A DNA stretch of 64,000 bases, taken from contig JADGRQ010000010.1 of assembly GCA_017880775.1 (NCBI GenBank), positions 1 through 64,000 of the forward strand. The letters run 5' to 3'. The notes under the pieces were generated by a model, which saw nothing but the letters and a program-made list of their open reading frames with translations, was not told the DNA's origin and made no database searches. Numbering within the stretch: position 1 is the stretch's first letter; every line of letters begins with the position of its first letter. Shown here one piece after another: positions 26,342-35,928 of the stretch. Both the position numbers and the translations under genes were made by a program. Source of the stretch: Burkholderiales bacterium (lineage in GTDB: Bacteria > Pseudomonadota > Gammaproteobacteria > Burkholderiales > SG8-39).

Positions 26342-26503
26342 TCACACGGCGGGGGCGGGAACAGCGGGTGTCTTGCGCATCGTTTCGAGCGCCTTGACCC
26401 CGATCTGGCGGATGCGCTCGGCCTCGGGATTGGCCACCCCGCAGATCACCGTGGCGCTGGTCGAATTACTATTCGTTTCAGTCAATTGCGAGACATTGTG
26501 CAC
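26342..26503 (-). pseudogene. Probable 3' remnant of an unidentified gene
   Basis: The minus strand from about 26464 to 26342 reads TSATVICGVANPEAERIRQI, then GVKALETMRKTPAVPAPAV and a stop. Wobble positions are GC-rich as in real genes here. A GTG at 26503 could start a 53-residue protein, but the added N-terminus (VHNVSQLTETNSNS) is AT-rich, lies within the operator region and has no ribosome site. I therefore read it as the tail of a gene whose body is lost. The family is not recognised. Confidence 0.4.
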
Positions 26504-26605
26504 GTTTTGCTATTCCCGCTTTCCCAATTTCGCAAGATTTGTTGCGGTTAAGTGCAAAACAATTGAACGTTTTGCCATACCAGCCTGCCCAATCAGGAAA
26601 GATTG
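26483..26605. promoter_or_regulatory. Three CAAT-N8-ATTG palindromic sites upstream of the acyl amino acid synthase gene
   Basis: CAAT-N8-ATTG occurs at 26483-26498, CAAT-N8-ATTT at 26525-26540, and CAAT-N8-ATTG at 26590-26605 (here extended to CCAATC-N6-GATTGG). Same spacer in all three, within 125 bases, in a locally AT-rich island 115-240 bases before the ATG at 26721. This looks like an operator array for one dimeric regulator. No named regulator is implied. Confidence 0.6.
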
Positions 26606-26625
26606 GTTGCAGTTAATCGTAATAC
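26501..26625 (+). repeat. Imperfect tandem duplication, period 65 bp
   Basis: 26501-26560 aligns without gaps to 26566-26625 with 44 of 60 identical bases; best conserved are ACGTTTTGC at the left and GTTGCnGTTA at the right. It contains two of the three CAAT-N8-ATTG sites. Divergence indicates an old duplication retained for its sites. Confidence 0.65.
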
Positions 26626-26720
26626 CTGGCGTCCGCCAGGGCGGGATATGCCACCGGCTCGCAACTCATACGCAACGCAAACGGAGGTGGTTGTTGCTGG
26701 ATCAATTGGGAGTATCGCAA

Positions 26721-27503
26721 ATGACTCTGCATCGAAATATGGACGCAACAACCGGCGCCATCCTGTCCGGGAAGGTGCTGCAGCAGGGCAACGCCCTACC
26801 TCATGCGCCGATGGCGGAGGAGCGGCTGCCGTTCACGATCAAGGTCGCCCGCAGCGAGGAACAGCTCGGGAAAGCTGTAGCGATACGGCACGCGGCCTAC
26901 GCGCGCCATGTTCCGGCGCTGGCGGAGTTGCTGAAGGCGCCCGAGGCCAGCGATCGTGAGGAAGGCTCGGTGGTGCTGCTTGCGGAATCCAAACTCGACG
27001 GTTCCCCCCTCGGCACGATGCGCATCCAGACCAACCGTTGCCGGAAGCTCGCGCTCGAGCAATCGATCGACCTTCCGGGCTGGCTGCGGGACAAAAGCCT
27101 CGCCGAGGTCACGCGGCTGGGCGTCTCGTCGGACAGCACCGGGCGCGTCGTCAAGACCCTGCTGTTCAAGGCGCTGTTCGAGTACTGCGAGGACGCGCAG
27201 ATCGAATGGCTGGTCATCGGCGCGAGGTCGCCGCTCGACAGGCAATACGAGGCGCTGCTGTTCAAGGACGTGTTTCCGGGCGGCGGATTCATTCCCTTGA
27301 GCCATGCGGGCAATATGCCACACCGGATTCTGGCCTTCGAAATCGAGTCGGCGCAATCCCGGTGGCTCGAAGCGAACCACCCACTCTACAGCCTGGTGTT
27401 TGAAACCGACCATCCGGACATCCAGTTGCACGATTCCGGCCCTGGGTTTGCGCATAGGGCGCGGCAACCCAGGCGGGCGAGCCAGCGGGAAGCCAGCCAC
27501 TGA
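26721..27503 (+). CDS. N-acyl amino acid synthase (FeeM-like, GNAT/LuxI-related fold)
   Basis: Cytoplasmic enzyme of 260 residues expected to join an acyl chain from acyl-ACP to an amino acid. Family-like segments: IRHAAYARHVPA (56-67), GSVVLLAESKLDGSPLGTMR (82-101), SLAEVTRLGV (126-135), and ARSPLDRQYEALLFKDVFPG followed by GFIPLSHAGNMPHRI. The frame is open back to 26373 but that part covers the operator array; ATG 26721 has GGGAG 8 bases upstream. The last 20 residues are basic. The next gene, 92 bases on, is a cyclic-di-GMP turnover protein. Product identity and any signalling role are inference. Confidence 0.75.
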   Translation: MTLHRNMDATTGAILSGKVLQQGNALPHAPMAEERLPFTIKVARSEEQLGKAVAIRHAAYARHVPALAELLKAPEASDREEGSVVLLAESKLDGSPLGTMRIQTNRCRKLALEQSIDLPGWLRDKSLAEVTRLGVSSDSTGRVVKTLLFKALFEYCEDAQIEWLVIGARSPLDRQYEALLFKDVFPGGGFIPLSHAGNMPHRILAFEIESAQSRWLEANHPLYSLVFETDHPDIQLHDSGPGFAHRARQPRRASQREASH

Positions 27504-27595
27504 CACAAAGGAGCACAAGAGGGGCGTAGAATGGTTCACTGGGGTAACGTGCGACAATAGGTCAGGGAGTACTCGCACCCAATCCACCAACACGG

Positions 27596-30580
27596 GTGAA
27601 CTTGCTGGCATCGAGCGCCGGGCTGGGAGCGAAGGGTCGCATCCACGCGGCGCTGGATGCATTGCTGTATCGCCTGTGCGTCTACGGCGTGCCCGCCGTG
27701 ATCGTGGTGGTATCGCTCATCGCGCTGAGCGCGTGGGATAGCCAGTATCCGGTCGGCGGCGTGACGCAGCTCGAGATCCGCGTCCTTGCGCAGACCGAAG
27801 GCGCGCTCGAGCCGCCAGCGGCGCTCGAGCGGTTGAGCGGCAAGCCGGCGCTCCGGTACTACGACACCCGCCTTTCCGAGTTGCCGTTCTGGTTCAGCTT
27901 CACCGTGCCGGCGAGCCAAGGCGGCGAGGTTGTCGACGTCCATTTGCCGTCTCGGCACGCGCTCGACGCCACCTGCTGGGACACGGCGAGCCTCAGACCC
28001 CTGGGCAGCGCCAGCCGCAGCGCGTGGGCCGGCCAGATGCTGCCGATGAAGGCGGGGTTCGCGATCGAGTTCGACAGGCCCGCGTCGGCAGTCGCGGTCC
28101 TGTGCCGCGCGTCGTTCGCGGGCCCGGCGCGGATCTCGGCGGAGCGGTGGCCGGCAGCCGGGCTCGAGAACTCGAATCAGCAGTTTCATCGTCATGCCGG
28201 GCTGCTGGAAGGCGGCCTGATCGTGCTCAGCGTTTTCGTGCTGGTAACCGCGATCGTCAACCGGGAATGGATGTACGTGCTGTTCGCGGCGTGGCTGGTG
28301 GCCGGTCTGCGCCTCGCGGCGATCTCGGCGGGGTGGGACACTCAATGGCTCGAGCATACGGTCCCACAGGCGTGGGCCTTGCCGATGAAGAAGCTGACCA
28401 TTGCCGCCTATATCGTCCTGACGGTCATGCTGTTCGCACGGTTGTTCCGGGACGACCTCAAGCGGGTCGGCCATGGATGGCTGCTGCGGGTTGCCCAATG
28501 GTCGTGCGTGCTGCTGCTGGCCGCCGCCGTGGCGTTGCCGTTCGCCGCGTTCCTTCCCTTCATGTGGCTCACCACCGCAGTGGCGATCTCGATCCTCGTA
28601 TTCCTGGTCGTGCGCATCTTGTTCGTGACGCGCTCCCGGGTGGCGATGTGGTACGGCGCGTCGCTCGCGATCGTGCTGCTCACCGGCCTGTACGAAATCA
28701 TCGCCGCCGCAATGGGCTTCAAAATGCTGATCGGAACGGTAAACAGCGTCACCGCGGCACTCACCTCGAGCCTGATGGTGGCGCTGGCCATCGCGGAGGA
28801 GATGCGCGAGGAACACCAGAAACGGGTGAAGGCGCAGGCCGAGCTGAGGAGCACCTACGAGGCAATCCCGATCGGACTGTTCACGTTGGACCGTGACGGC
28901 TCGTTCGCGCGCGTCAACCCCGCGCTGACGCGGATGCTCAACGTGGATCCTTCGCGTAACCGCCGCGACCTCTGGGGCGAGCATTTCGAGCCGGGCGCCT
29001 GGAGCAGGTTGCAGGAGGTCGCGCGGGAAGGGGCGGCGCAGGAGATGGAGGTCCGCAGCCTCGATGGGGACGGCCGGGATTCCAGACGGTACCTTGTCAA
29101 GGCGACCCTGAGCGCGGACAAGGTAGAAGGGTCGCTGCAGGACATTACCGAAAAGCACGAGTCAATGGAGAGACTGCGCTTCCTGGCGGACCACGATTCG
29201 CTGACCGGCGTGCTTAACCGGCGGGGAATCGAGCACGTGCTCGAGGAGGCGGCGAAGCGCCTGCCCGATGGCAAGCCGCTGGCGCTCGCGTACCTGGATC
29301 TCGGCGGCTTCAAGCTCATCAACGACCTGTTCGGTCACGTCGCTGGCGACGAGGTGCTGAGGCAGGTGTGCCAGCGCGTCAAGCAGGCGCTCGCGCAGCG
29401 CCACGACATCGGCCGCATCGGCGGGGACGAGTTCGTCATCGTCTTTCAGGACGTGCCCGTGCAGGCGGCAGCCGACCTCTGTCGGGAGATCGTCACAAGC
29501 ATCGAAACGCCCGCTTATCAGACCGCTGACAAGGAGCTCCAGGTGAAGGGCGCGATCGGGCTGATCGAGCTCGCCGCGGGCCTTGAAGTGAAGGACGCGA
29601 TCTCGATGGCAGACCGCGCCTGCCGCGCGGCGCGCAAGGCGAACACCGACGGCCTCGTGATTTACGAGCGGCAGTCGCGCGAGTTCAGGGACTACGAGCG
29701 CGAGCTGCGCCTGGTCAAGCATCTCGGCGCGGGCGTCGCGCCCGACGGGCTGTTCCTCGTCATGCAGCCGATCATGTCGCTGCGCGCGCCGTACGAGTCG
29801 CACGATTTCGAGGTGCTGGTGCGGATGCGCGAGGCCGACAACAGCGTTACCGCCGCCGGAACGATCATCGCCGCGGCGGAGAACAACGGGCGTGCCGCGG
29901 TGATCGACCGCTGGGTGATGTCGCACACGCTGGAGTGGCTCGACCGGCACCGCGACGCACTGCGCAGGACGCGCTTCGTGTGCATGAACCTGAGCGGAGC
30001 GTCGCTCAACGACAAGAAATTCGTCCAGGACGCCTTCTCGATGCTGGCGCAGCACCCGCGGGCCGCGGAGCGGCTGTGCCTGGAGATCACGGAAAGCGTC
30101 GCGCTGCACGACCTGGAGAACACCAGGCGCTTCATCGAAACCGTGCGCGGCTTCGGGGCAAAGGTCGCGCTGGACGACTTCGGCGCGGGCTATACCTCGT
30201 TCTCCTACCTCATGGAGCTGCCCGCGGACGCGCTCAAGATCGACGGCAGCTTCGTAACGCGCGTGACCACTCATCCGGCGAACCTGGCGGTCGTCGTGGC
30301 GATCGTCCAACTGGCGCGCAACCTCGGCATGACGAGCATCGCGGAATGGGCCGAGGACTGCGCCACCGTCGAGGCCCTGGCCGACGTGGGCATCGACTAT
30401 GTCCAGGGCTACGCCGTGGCGCGGCCGCAGGACCCGGAGAAGATACTGAGCATGAATTCCGCCGCGGATTTCATCGAGGATCCGGCGGTCGCGAGGTTCG
30501 TGCGCGACTCGCTCGCGGCCGGTCGCACGCTGGGGCTGTGGGACCAGTTCGACGACGCGACGCAGCTGCGCCCGCACTAG
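27596..30580 (+). CDS. Membrane PAS-GGDEF-EAL cyclic-di-GMP turnover protein
   Basis: 994 residues from a GTG start. One helix (about 28-45), a periplasmic domain (about 50-200), a run of about seven helices (205-395), a PAS domain (about 418-518), GGDEF (525-690, motif GGDEF at 609-613 preceded by RI) and EAL (about 700-960). The EAL signature is EVL (739-741); the metal and catalytic residues remain (Asn798 in MNLS, LEITES, DDFG at 860-863, Lys881 in KIDGSF, EWAED), so phosphodiesterase activity is likely. No RxxD inhibitory site precedes GGDEF. The start lacks a clear ribosome site. It may be co-transcribed with the acyl amino acid synthase. Confidence 0.9.
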   Translation: MNLLASSAGLGAKGRIHAALDALLYRLCVYGVPAVIVVVSLIALSAWDSQYPVGGVTQLEIRVLAQTEGALEPPAALERLSGKPALRYYDTRLSELPFWFSFTVPASQGGEVVDVHLPSRHALDATCWDTASLRPLGSASRSAWAGQMLPMKAGFAIEFDRPASAVAVLCRASFAGPARISAERWPAAGLENSNQQFHRHAGLLEGGLIVLSVFVLVTAIVNREWMYVLFAAWLVAGLRLAAISAGWDTQWLEHTVPQAWALPMKKLTIAAYIVLTVMLFARLFRDDLKRVGHGWLLRVAQWSCVLLLAAAVALPFAAFLPFMWLTTAVAISILVFLVVRILFVTRSRVAMWYGASLAIVLLTGLYEIIAAAMGFKMLIGTVNSVTAALTSSLMVALAIAEEMREEHQKRVKAQAELRSTYEAIPIGLFTLDRDGSFARVNPALTRMLNVDPSRNRRDLWGEHFEPGAWSRLQEVAREGAAQEMEVRSLDGDGRDSRRYLVKATLSADKVEGSLQDITEKHESMERLRFLADHDSLTGVLNRRGIEHVLEEAAKRLPDGKPLALAYLDLGGFKLINDLFGHVAGDEVLRQVCQRVKQALAQRHDIGRIGGDEFVIVFQDVPVQAAADLCREIVTSIETPAYQTADKELQVKGAIGLIELAAGLEVKDAISMADRACRAARKANTDGLVIYERQSREFRDYERELRLVKHLGAGVAPDGLFLVMQPIMSLRAPYESHDFEVLVRMREADNSVTAAGTIIAAAENNGRAAVIDRWVMSHTLEWLDRHRDALRRTRFVCMNLSGASLNDKKFVQDAFSMLAQHPRAAERLCLEITESVALHDLENTRRFIETVRGFGAKVALDDFGAGYTSFSYLMELPADALKIDGSFVTRVTTHPANLAVVVAIVQLARNLGMTSIAEWAEDCATVEALADVGIDYVQGYAVARPQDPEKILSMNSAADFIEDPAVARFVRDSLAAGRTLGLWDQFDDATQLRPH

Positions 30581-30635
30581 CAGGCCGTGCCTTATTTGTC
30601 TGAACGTGCCGATTCGGTGCACGATTCGCCACCCC

Positions 30636-31349
30636 ATGACCTGGTCCATCGTCGCCCGCGATCCTGAGAGCGGCGCCTTCGGCGTCGCCGTCGCAACCCG
30701 ATTCTTTGCCGTCGGCGCGCTGTGCATCCACGCCGCGGGCGGCGCCGGGGCGCTCGCCACGCAGGCGCTGATCAACCCGACCTACGGGCCGCGCGGATTG
30801 CGGCTGCTGCGCGAGGGCGTTCCCGCCCAAACGGTCGTCGACGTCCTTACCGGATCGGACGACGGCCGGGCCACCCGCCAGTTGCACGTGCAGGACGCGG
30901 CCGGCCGCATCGCGGTCTTCACTGGCGCGGATTGCGTTTCCTGGTGCGGACACGCCGTGCACCGCGGATTTTCGGTCGCGGGCAACATGCTGGCCGCACC
31001 GAAAGTAATTGCAGAAACTGCGCGCGAATACGAATCGAAGGCGAAGCTTGGGTTCGCGCGCCGGCTGATCAGCGCCCTGAAAGCCGGCGAAGCCGCCGGT
31101 GGCGACAAGCGCGGCAGGCAGTCCGCGGCTCTGGTCATCCACACCAGCGAGGAGTACCCGGCGCTCGACCTGCGCGTCGACGATCACGCCGACCCGCTGG
31201 CAGAACTCGCGCGCCTGGAGGAGGTCAGCCGCGAGCGCTTCGTGCACTTCGCCCGGTTTTTCGCCACGCAGGCCTCACCCGCGGGCGTGTACGACCGCGC
31301 GATGATCGAGGCCGGGATCGCGAGTGCCACTGCAAAGGACGCGCGTTGA
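30636..31349 (+). CDS. DUF1028 family protein (Ntn-hydrolase-like)
   Basis: 237 residues from the ATG at 30636, giving the standard opening MTWSIVARDPESGAFGVAVA and FFAVGALCIHAAGGAGALAT of DUF1028. The fold is predicted to be Ntn-hydrolase-like; no activity is established. The frame extends to a GTG at 30606 but the extra residues match nothing. It overlaps the start of the ATPase gene downstream (TTGA), so it is the first gene of the dipeptide-type importer operon; DUF1028 genes recur next to such importers, which suggests processing of an imported peptide or amide. Confidence 0.88.
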   Translation: MTWSIVARDPESGAFGVAVATRFFAVGALCIHAAGGAGALATQALINPTYGPRGLRLLREGVPAQTVVDVLTGSDDGRATRQLHVQDAAGRIAVFTGADCVSWCGHAVHRGFSVAGNMLAAPKVIAETAREYESKAKLGFARRLISALKAGEAAGGDKRGRQSAALVIHTSEEYPALDLRVDDHADPLAELARLEEVSRERFVHFARFFATQASPAGVYDRAMIEAGIASATAKDAR

Positions 31350-32334
31350 GCGTGCTGCTGTCAGTCGAAGGCCTGCGCGTCAGTTTCGCCACGGACCAGG
31401 GCCGCGCGCTGGCCGTGGACGGCGTGTCCTTTTCTCTTTCCGCCGGCGAGACACTCGGCATCGTGGGCGAGTCCGGTTGCGGCAAGAGCGTGACCGCGCT
31501 GTCGATCATGGGGCTGATTCCGCGCCCGCCGGGGGAAACCTCGGGGCGCGTGCTGTTCGAGGGGCGCGATCTTCTCGGGCTCGACGCCGGGGCGCTTTCC
31601 GGCATCCGCGGCGATCGCCTCGCGATGGTGTTCCAGGAGCCGATGACGGCGTTGAATCCGGCGTTCACCGTCGGCGCGCAGCTCTGCGAGGTGCTTATCC
31701 GCCATCGCGGCGCAACCAGGGCGGAAGCTCGCGCCGCAGCGATTGCAATGCTGAAGCGCGTGCACATTCCGGCCGCCGAACGTCGCATCGACGACTATGC
31801 GCACCGTCTCTCAGGCGGCATGCGCCAGCGCGTCATGATCGCGATGGCGCTGCTGTGCGCCCCCGCGCTGCTGATCGCCGACGAGCCCACCACCGCGCTC
31901 GACGTGACGATCCAGGCGCAGGTCCTCGCGCTGATGCGCGAACTGCGCGAACAGACCGGAACGGCGATCATGCTCATCACGCACGACCTCGGCATTGTCG
32001 CCGAAATGGCTGACCGTGTTCTCGTCATGTACGCGGGCGAGGTGGTGGAGGAGGCGAGCGTCGCGGCGCTGTTCGCAATGCCGCAGCATCCGTACACGGT
32101 GGGGCTGCTCGGCGCGATTCCCGCACTCGGCGCCAGGAAACCGCGCCTCACGGCGATCGATGGACTCGTTCCGAGCGCCACCGAAATACCCTCGGGCTGC
32201 CGATTCGCCGCGCGCTGCCCGTTCGCCGACGACCGATGCCGCAGCGAAGCGCCGCCGCTGAAAATAGTCCATGAAGCCCACGCTTCGCGCTGCTGGAAGG
32301 CGCCGCTCGAGCAGCTGGCGGAGCAGCTCGCGGC

Positions 32335-32338
<4 letters not shown>
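31346..32338 (+). CDS. dppD: Dipeptide/oligopeptide-type ABC transporter ATP-binding protein (DppD/OppD)
   Basis: 330 residues from a TTG start that overlaps the DUF1028 stop (TTGA) and has AAGGA 6 bases upstream; a GTG at 31352 is the alternative. Walker [10 protein letters not shown]-loop [11 protein letters not shown], signature [15 protein letters not shown], Walker [14 protein letters not shown], and the OppD/DppF-type C-terminal cysteine cluster ([15 protein letters not shown]...SRC), which in some relatives binds an iron-sulfur cluster. It pairs with the OppF-like ATPase that begins 4 bases inside its end. Confidence 0.93.
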
Positions 32339-33414
<1,076 letters not shown>

Positions 33415-33437
33415 TTTTTCAACCCGGAGGAATGACG

Positions 33438-34955
33438 ATGAAAGCAATTGCTGCCTGCGCGGTACTGGGCCTTGCCGCCCTGCTCGGCGCGACCGGCGCG
33501 ACCGCGCAGACCTCGGTGCTGCGTATCGGCCTGGCCGAGGATCCGGACATTCTCGACCCGACGCTCGCGCGCACCTACGTGGGCCGCATCGTGTTCGCGT
33601 CGCTTTGCGACAAGCTGTTCGACATCGATGACAAGCTGGCAATCGTGCCGCAGCTGGCGCTCAGCCACGAGACCTCCGCCGACGCGAGGACGGTGACGAT
33701 CAAGCTGCGCAGCGGCGTGAAGTTTCACGATGGCGAGCCGTTCGACGCGGAAGCCGCGAAATTCAGCCTCGAGCGCCATCTCGGCATGCAGGGTTCGTTC
33801 CGCCGCGCGGAAATCTCGCAGATCGACAAGGTGGAGGTGGTGGACGGTTCGACGATCCGCATTCAGCTGAAGGCGCCGTTCGCCCCGCTGATCGCCCAGT
33901 TGACCGATCGGGCGGGGATGATGGTGTCGCCGAAGGCGGCCAAAGCCGCCGGCGACAAGTTTGGCCTCAAGCCGGTCTGCGCCGGGCCGTATAAATTCGT
34001 CGAGCGCGTGGCCCAGGACCGCATCGTCGTCGAGCGCTTCGCCGACTACTGGGACAAGGGCCGCGTGCACATCGATCGCATCGTCTATCAGCCGATCCAG
34101 GATTCCACCGTTCGGCTGGCAAACCTCAAGTCGGGCGGGCTCGATCTGATCGAGCGCTTGCTTGCCACCGACATCGGCGAGGTGAAGAAGGACGCGAAGC
34201 TGAAGCTCGCCACCGGAACCGAACTCGGCTACCAGGGCCTCACGATCAACCTGGCGAGCGGCGAGAAGGGCAACAATCCGCTGGCGAAGAATCCGAAGGT
34301 GCGCCAAGCCTTCGATCTTACGTTTGACCGCGATGCGATCAACCAAGTGGTGTTCAACGGCGTGAACCATCCCAACAACCAGTGGGTGAGTCCGTCCAAC
34401 CCGTATTACATGGCGAAGTTTCCGACGCCCAAGCGCGACGTTGCCAGGGCGCGCGCGCTGCTCAAGGAAGCGGGCGTAGCGACGCCGATCGCGCTCGACT
34501 TCATGGTGCCGAACAGTCCGGAAAGCCGCGCCGTCGCCGAGGTGATGCAATCGATGGCGGCCGAAGTCGGTTTCGATCTGAAGATTCGCGTCACCGAATT
34601 CGCGACCTCGCTGAACGAAGCCGAGAAAGGCAATTTTCACATCTACTTCCTCGCGTGGAGCGGCCGCACCGACCCGGACGGCAACATCTTCTCCTTCGCA
34701 AGCTGCGGCGCCCCCAACAATTACGCCAAGTACTGCGACCCCAAGGTCGATGAGTTGCTGACCCGGGCGCGCACGGCCACCACACAGGCCGCGCGCAAGG
34801 CCGCGTACGAGGGAGCTGCGGCGAAGATCCTTCCCGAGGGCGGCATCCTTTATCTCTATCACCGCACGCTGCTGTTCGCCCACACCAACCGGCTGGACGG
34901 ATACCGCGTGATGCCCGACGGCCTGATCCGCGTGACCGACCTGCGGCTGAAGTAG
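33438..34955 (+). CDS. ABC transporter substrate-binding protein, family 5
   Basis: Periplasmic receptor of 505 residues. The ATG at 33438 lies 7 bases behind GGAGG (the ATG at 33432 is too close); a signal peptide runs to GATAQ. The mature start SVLRIGLAEDPDILDPTLAR and TVTIKLRSGVKFHDGEPFDA are typical, as is the PYKFVERV strand. It is placed between the two ATPase genes and the two permease genes, so it is the receptor of this importer. It is not especially close to the receptor at 616-2199 by eye. Ligand unknown. Confidence 0.93.
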   Translation: MKAIAACAVLGLAALLGATGATAQTSVLRIGLAEDPDILDPTLARTYVGRIVFASLCDKLFDIDDKLAIVPQLALSHETSADARTVTIKLRSGVKFHDGEPFDAEAAKFSLERHLGMQGSFRRAEISQIDKVEVVDGSTIRIQLKAPFAPLIAQLTDRAGMMVSPKAAKAAGDKFGLKPVCAGPYKFVERVAQDRIVVERFADYWDKGRVHIDRIVYQPIQDSTVRLANLKSGGLDLIERLLATDIGEVKKDAKLKLATGTELGYQGLTINLASGEKGNNPLAKNPKVRQAFDLTFDRDAINQVVFNGVNHPNNQWVSPSNPYYMAKFPTPKRDVARARALLKEAGVATPIALDFMVPNSPESRAVAEVMQSMAAEVGFDLKIRVTEFATSLNEAEKGNFHIYFLAWSGRTDPDGNIFSFASCGAPNNYAKYCDPKVDELLTRARTATTQAARKAAYEGAAAKILPEGGILYLYHRTLLFAHTNRLDGYRVMPDGLIRVTDLRLK

Positions 34956-34986
34956 GCGAGCGCCGAAGCGCGCGCGAGGCGCACCG

Positions 34987-35928
34987 ATGCTGCGCTTTCT
35001 GCGGGGCCGCCTCGCGCAACTCGTCCCGACGCTGTTCTTCGTGTCGGTGATCATTTTCCTTCTGCAGCAGCTTCTGCCCGGGGACCCCGCGCTGGTCATG
35101 GCGGGGGAGGAACGCGACCCGCTGGTGATCGAGCAGATCCGCAAGCAATACCGCCTCGATCGGCCCTTGCCGGTCCAGTATCTGTATTGGGTAAAGGGCG
35201 TGTTGACCGGCGATCTGGGCGAATCGATGCGCATCAAGCAGCCGGTCGCCGATCTGATCCTGGAGAAGCTTCCGGTCACCCTGCAACTCGCCTCGATGGC
35301 GTTCGTGTTCGCGCTTGTCATCGGCATTCCGGCGGGCATCGTCTCGGCGGTGAAGAAGGACACCGCCTGGGACTGGGGCGCGAACCTGTTCGCGCTGTGG
35401 GGCCTGTCGACGCCCAATTTCTGGCTCGGCATCCTGCTGATCTTCCTGTTTTCGGTGACCCTCGGCTGGCTGCCGGCTTCGGGCTTCGTCAGCCCGGCGG
35501 AGGACCTCGGCCGGTCGATCGCCACCACGGTGATGCCGGCATTCGTGCTCGGCAATGCGATCGCGGCGGTACTGATGCGCCATATGCGCGCGGCCATGCT
35601 GCAGGCGATGAACGCGGATTACGTGCGCACCGCGCGCGCCAAGGGCATGCGCGAGCGCGTGGTCATCCTGAGGCATGCATTGCGCAATGCGCTCACGCCC
35701 GTGATCACGCTCGGCGCGCTGGAGTTCGGCACGCTGCTCTCGGGCGCGGTGCTCACCGAGCAGGTGTTCTCAATCCCGGGCTTCGGCAAGCTGATCGTCG
35801 ATGCGGTCTTCAACCGCGACTACGCGGTGGTGCAAGGGGTAGTGCTGGTCACGGCGACGACTTACATGCTCCTCAATCTGATTGCGGACGTCGCCTACGT
35901 GCTGGTCAACCCGCGCCTGAGGGGATGA
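34987..35928 (+). CDS. dppB: Dipeptide/oligopeptide-type ABC transporter permease (DppB)
   Basis: 313 residues with six helices expected. MLRFLRGRLAQLVPTLFFVS is the usual opening; GDLGESMRIKQPV, the LGWLPASGF loop and the EAA-type coupling loop DYVRTARAKGMRERVVILRHALRNAL follow. It begins 31 bases after the receptor gene and ends in a TGA that overlaps the ATG of the next permease. Normal length and no missing segments. Confidence 0.93.
   Translation: MLRFLRGRLAQLVPTLFFVSVIIFLLQQLLPGDPALVMAGEERDPLVIEQIRKQYRLDRPLPVQYLYWVKGVLTGDLGESMRIKQPVADLILEKLPVTLQLASMAFVFALVIGIPAGIVSAVKKDTAWDWGANLFALWGLSTPNFWLGILLIFLFSVTLGWLPASGFVSPAEDLGRSIATTVMPAFVLGNAIAAVLMRHMRAAMLQAMNADYVRTARAKGMRERVVILRHALRNALTPVITLGALEFGTLLSGAVLTEQVFSIPGFGKLIVDAVFNRDYAVVQGVVLVTATTYMLLNLIADVAYVLVNPRLRG

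Noticed and set aside
26373-26720. N-terminal extension of the acyl amino acid synthase to 26373
   Set aside because: It runs through the repeat and operator array, is Cys/Phe-rich and unlike the family; the ATG at 26721 has a ribosome site.
29162-30775. A 537-codon open frame opposite the GGDEF-EAL gene
   Set aside because: Shadow frame; no domain and it crosses the intergenic region before DUF1028.
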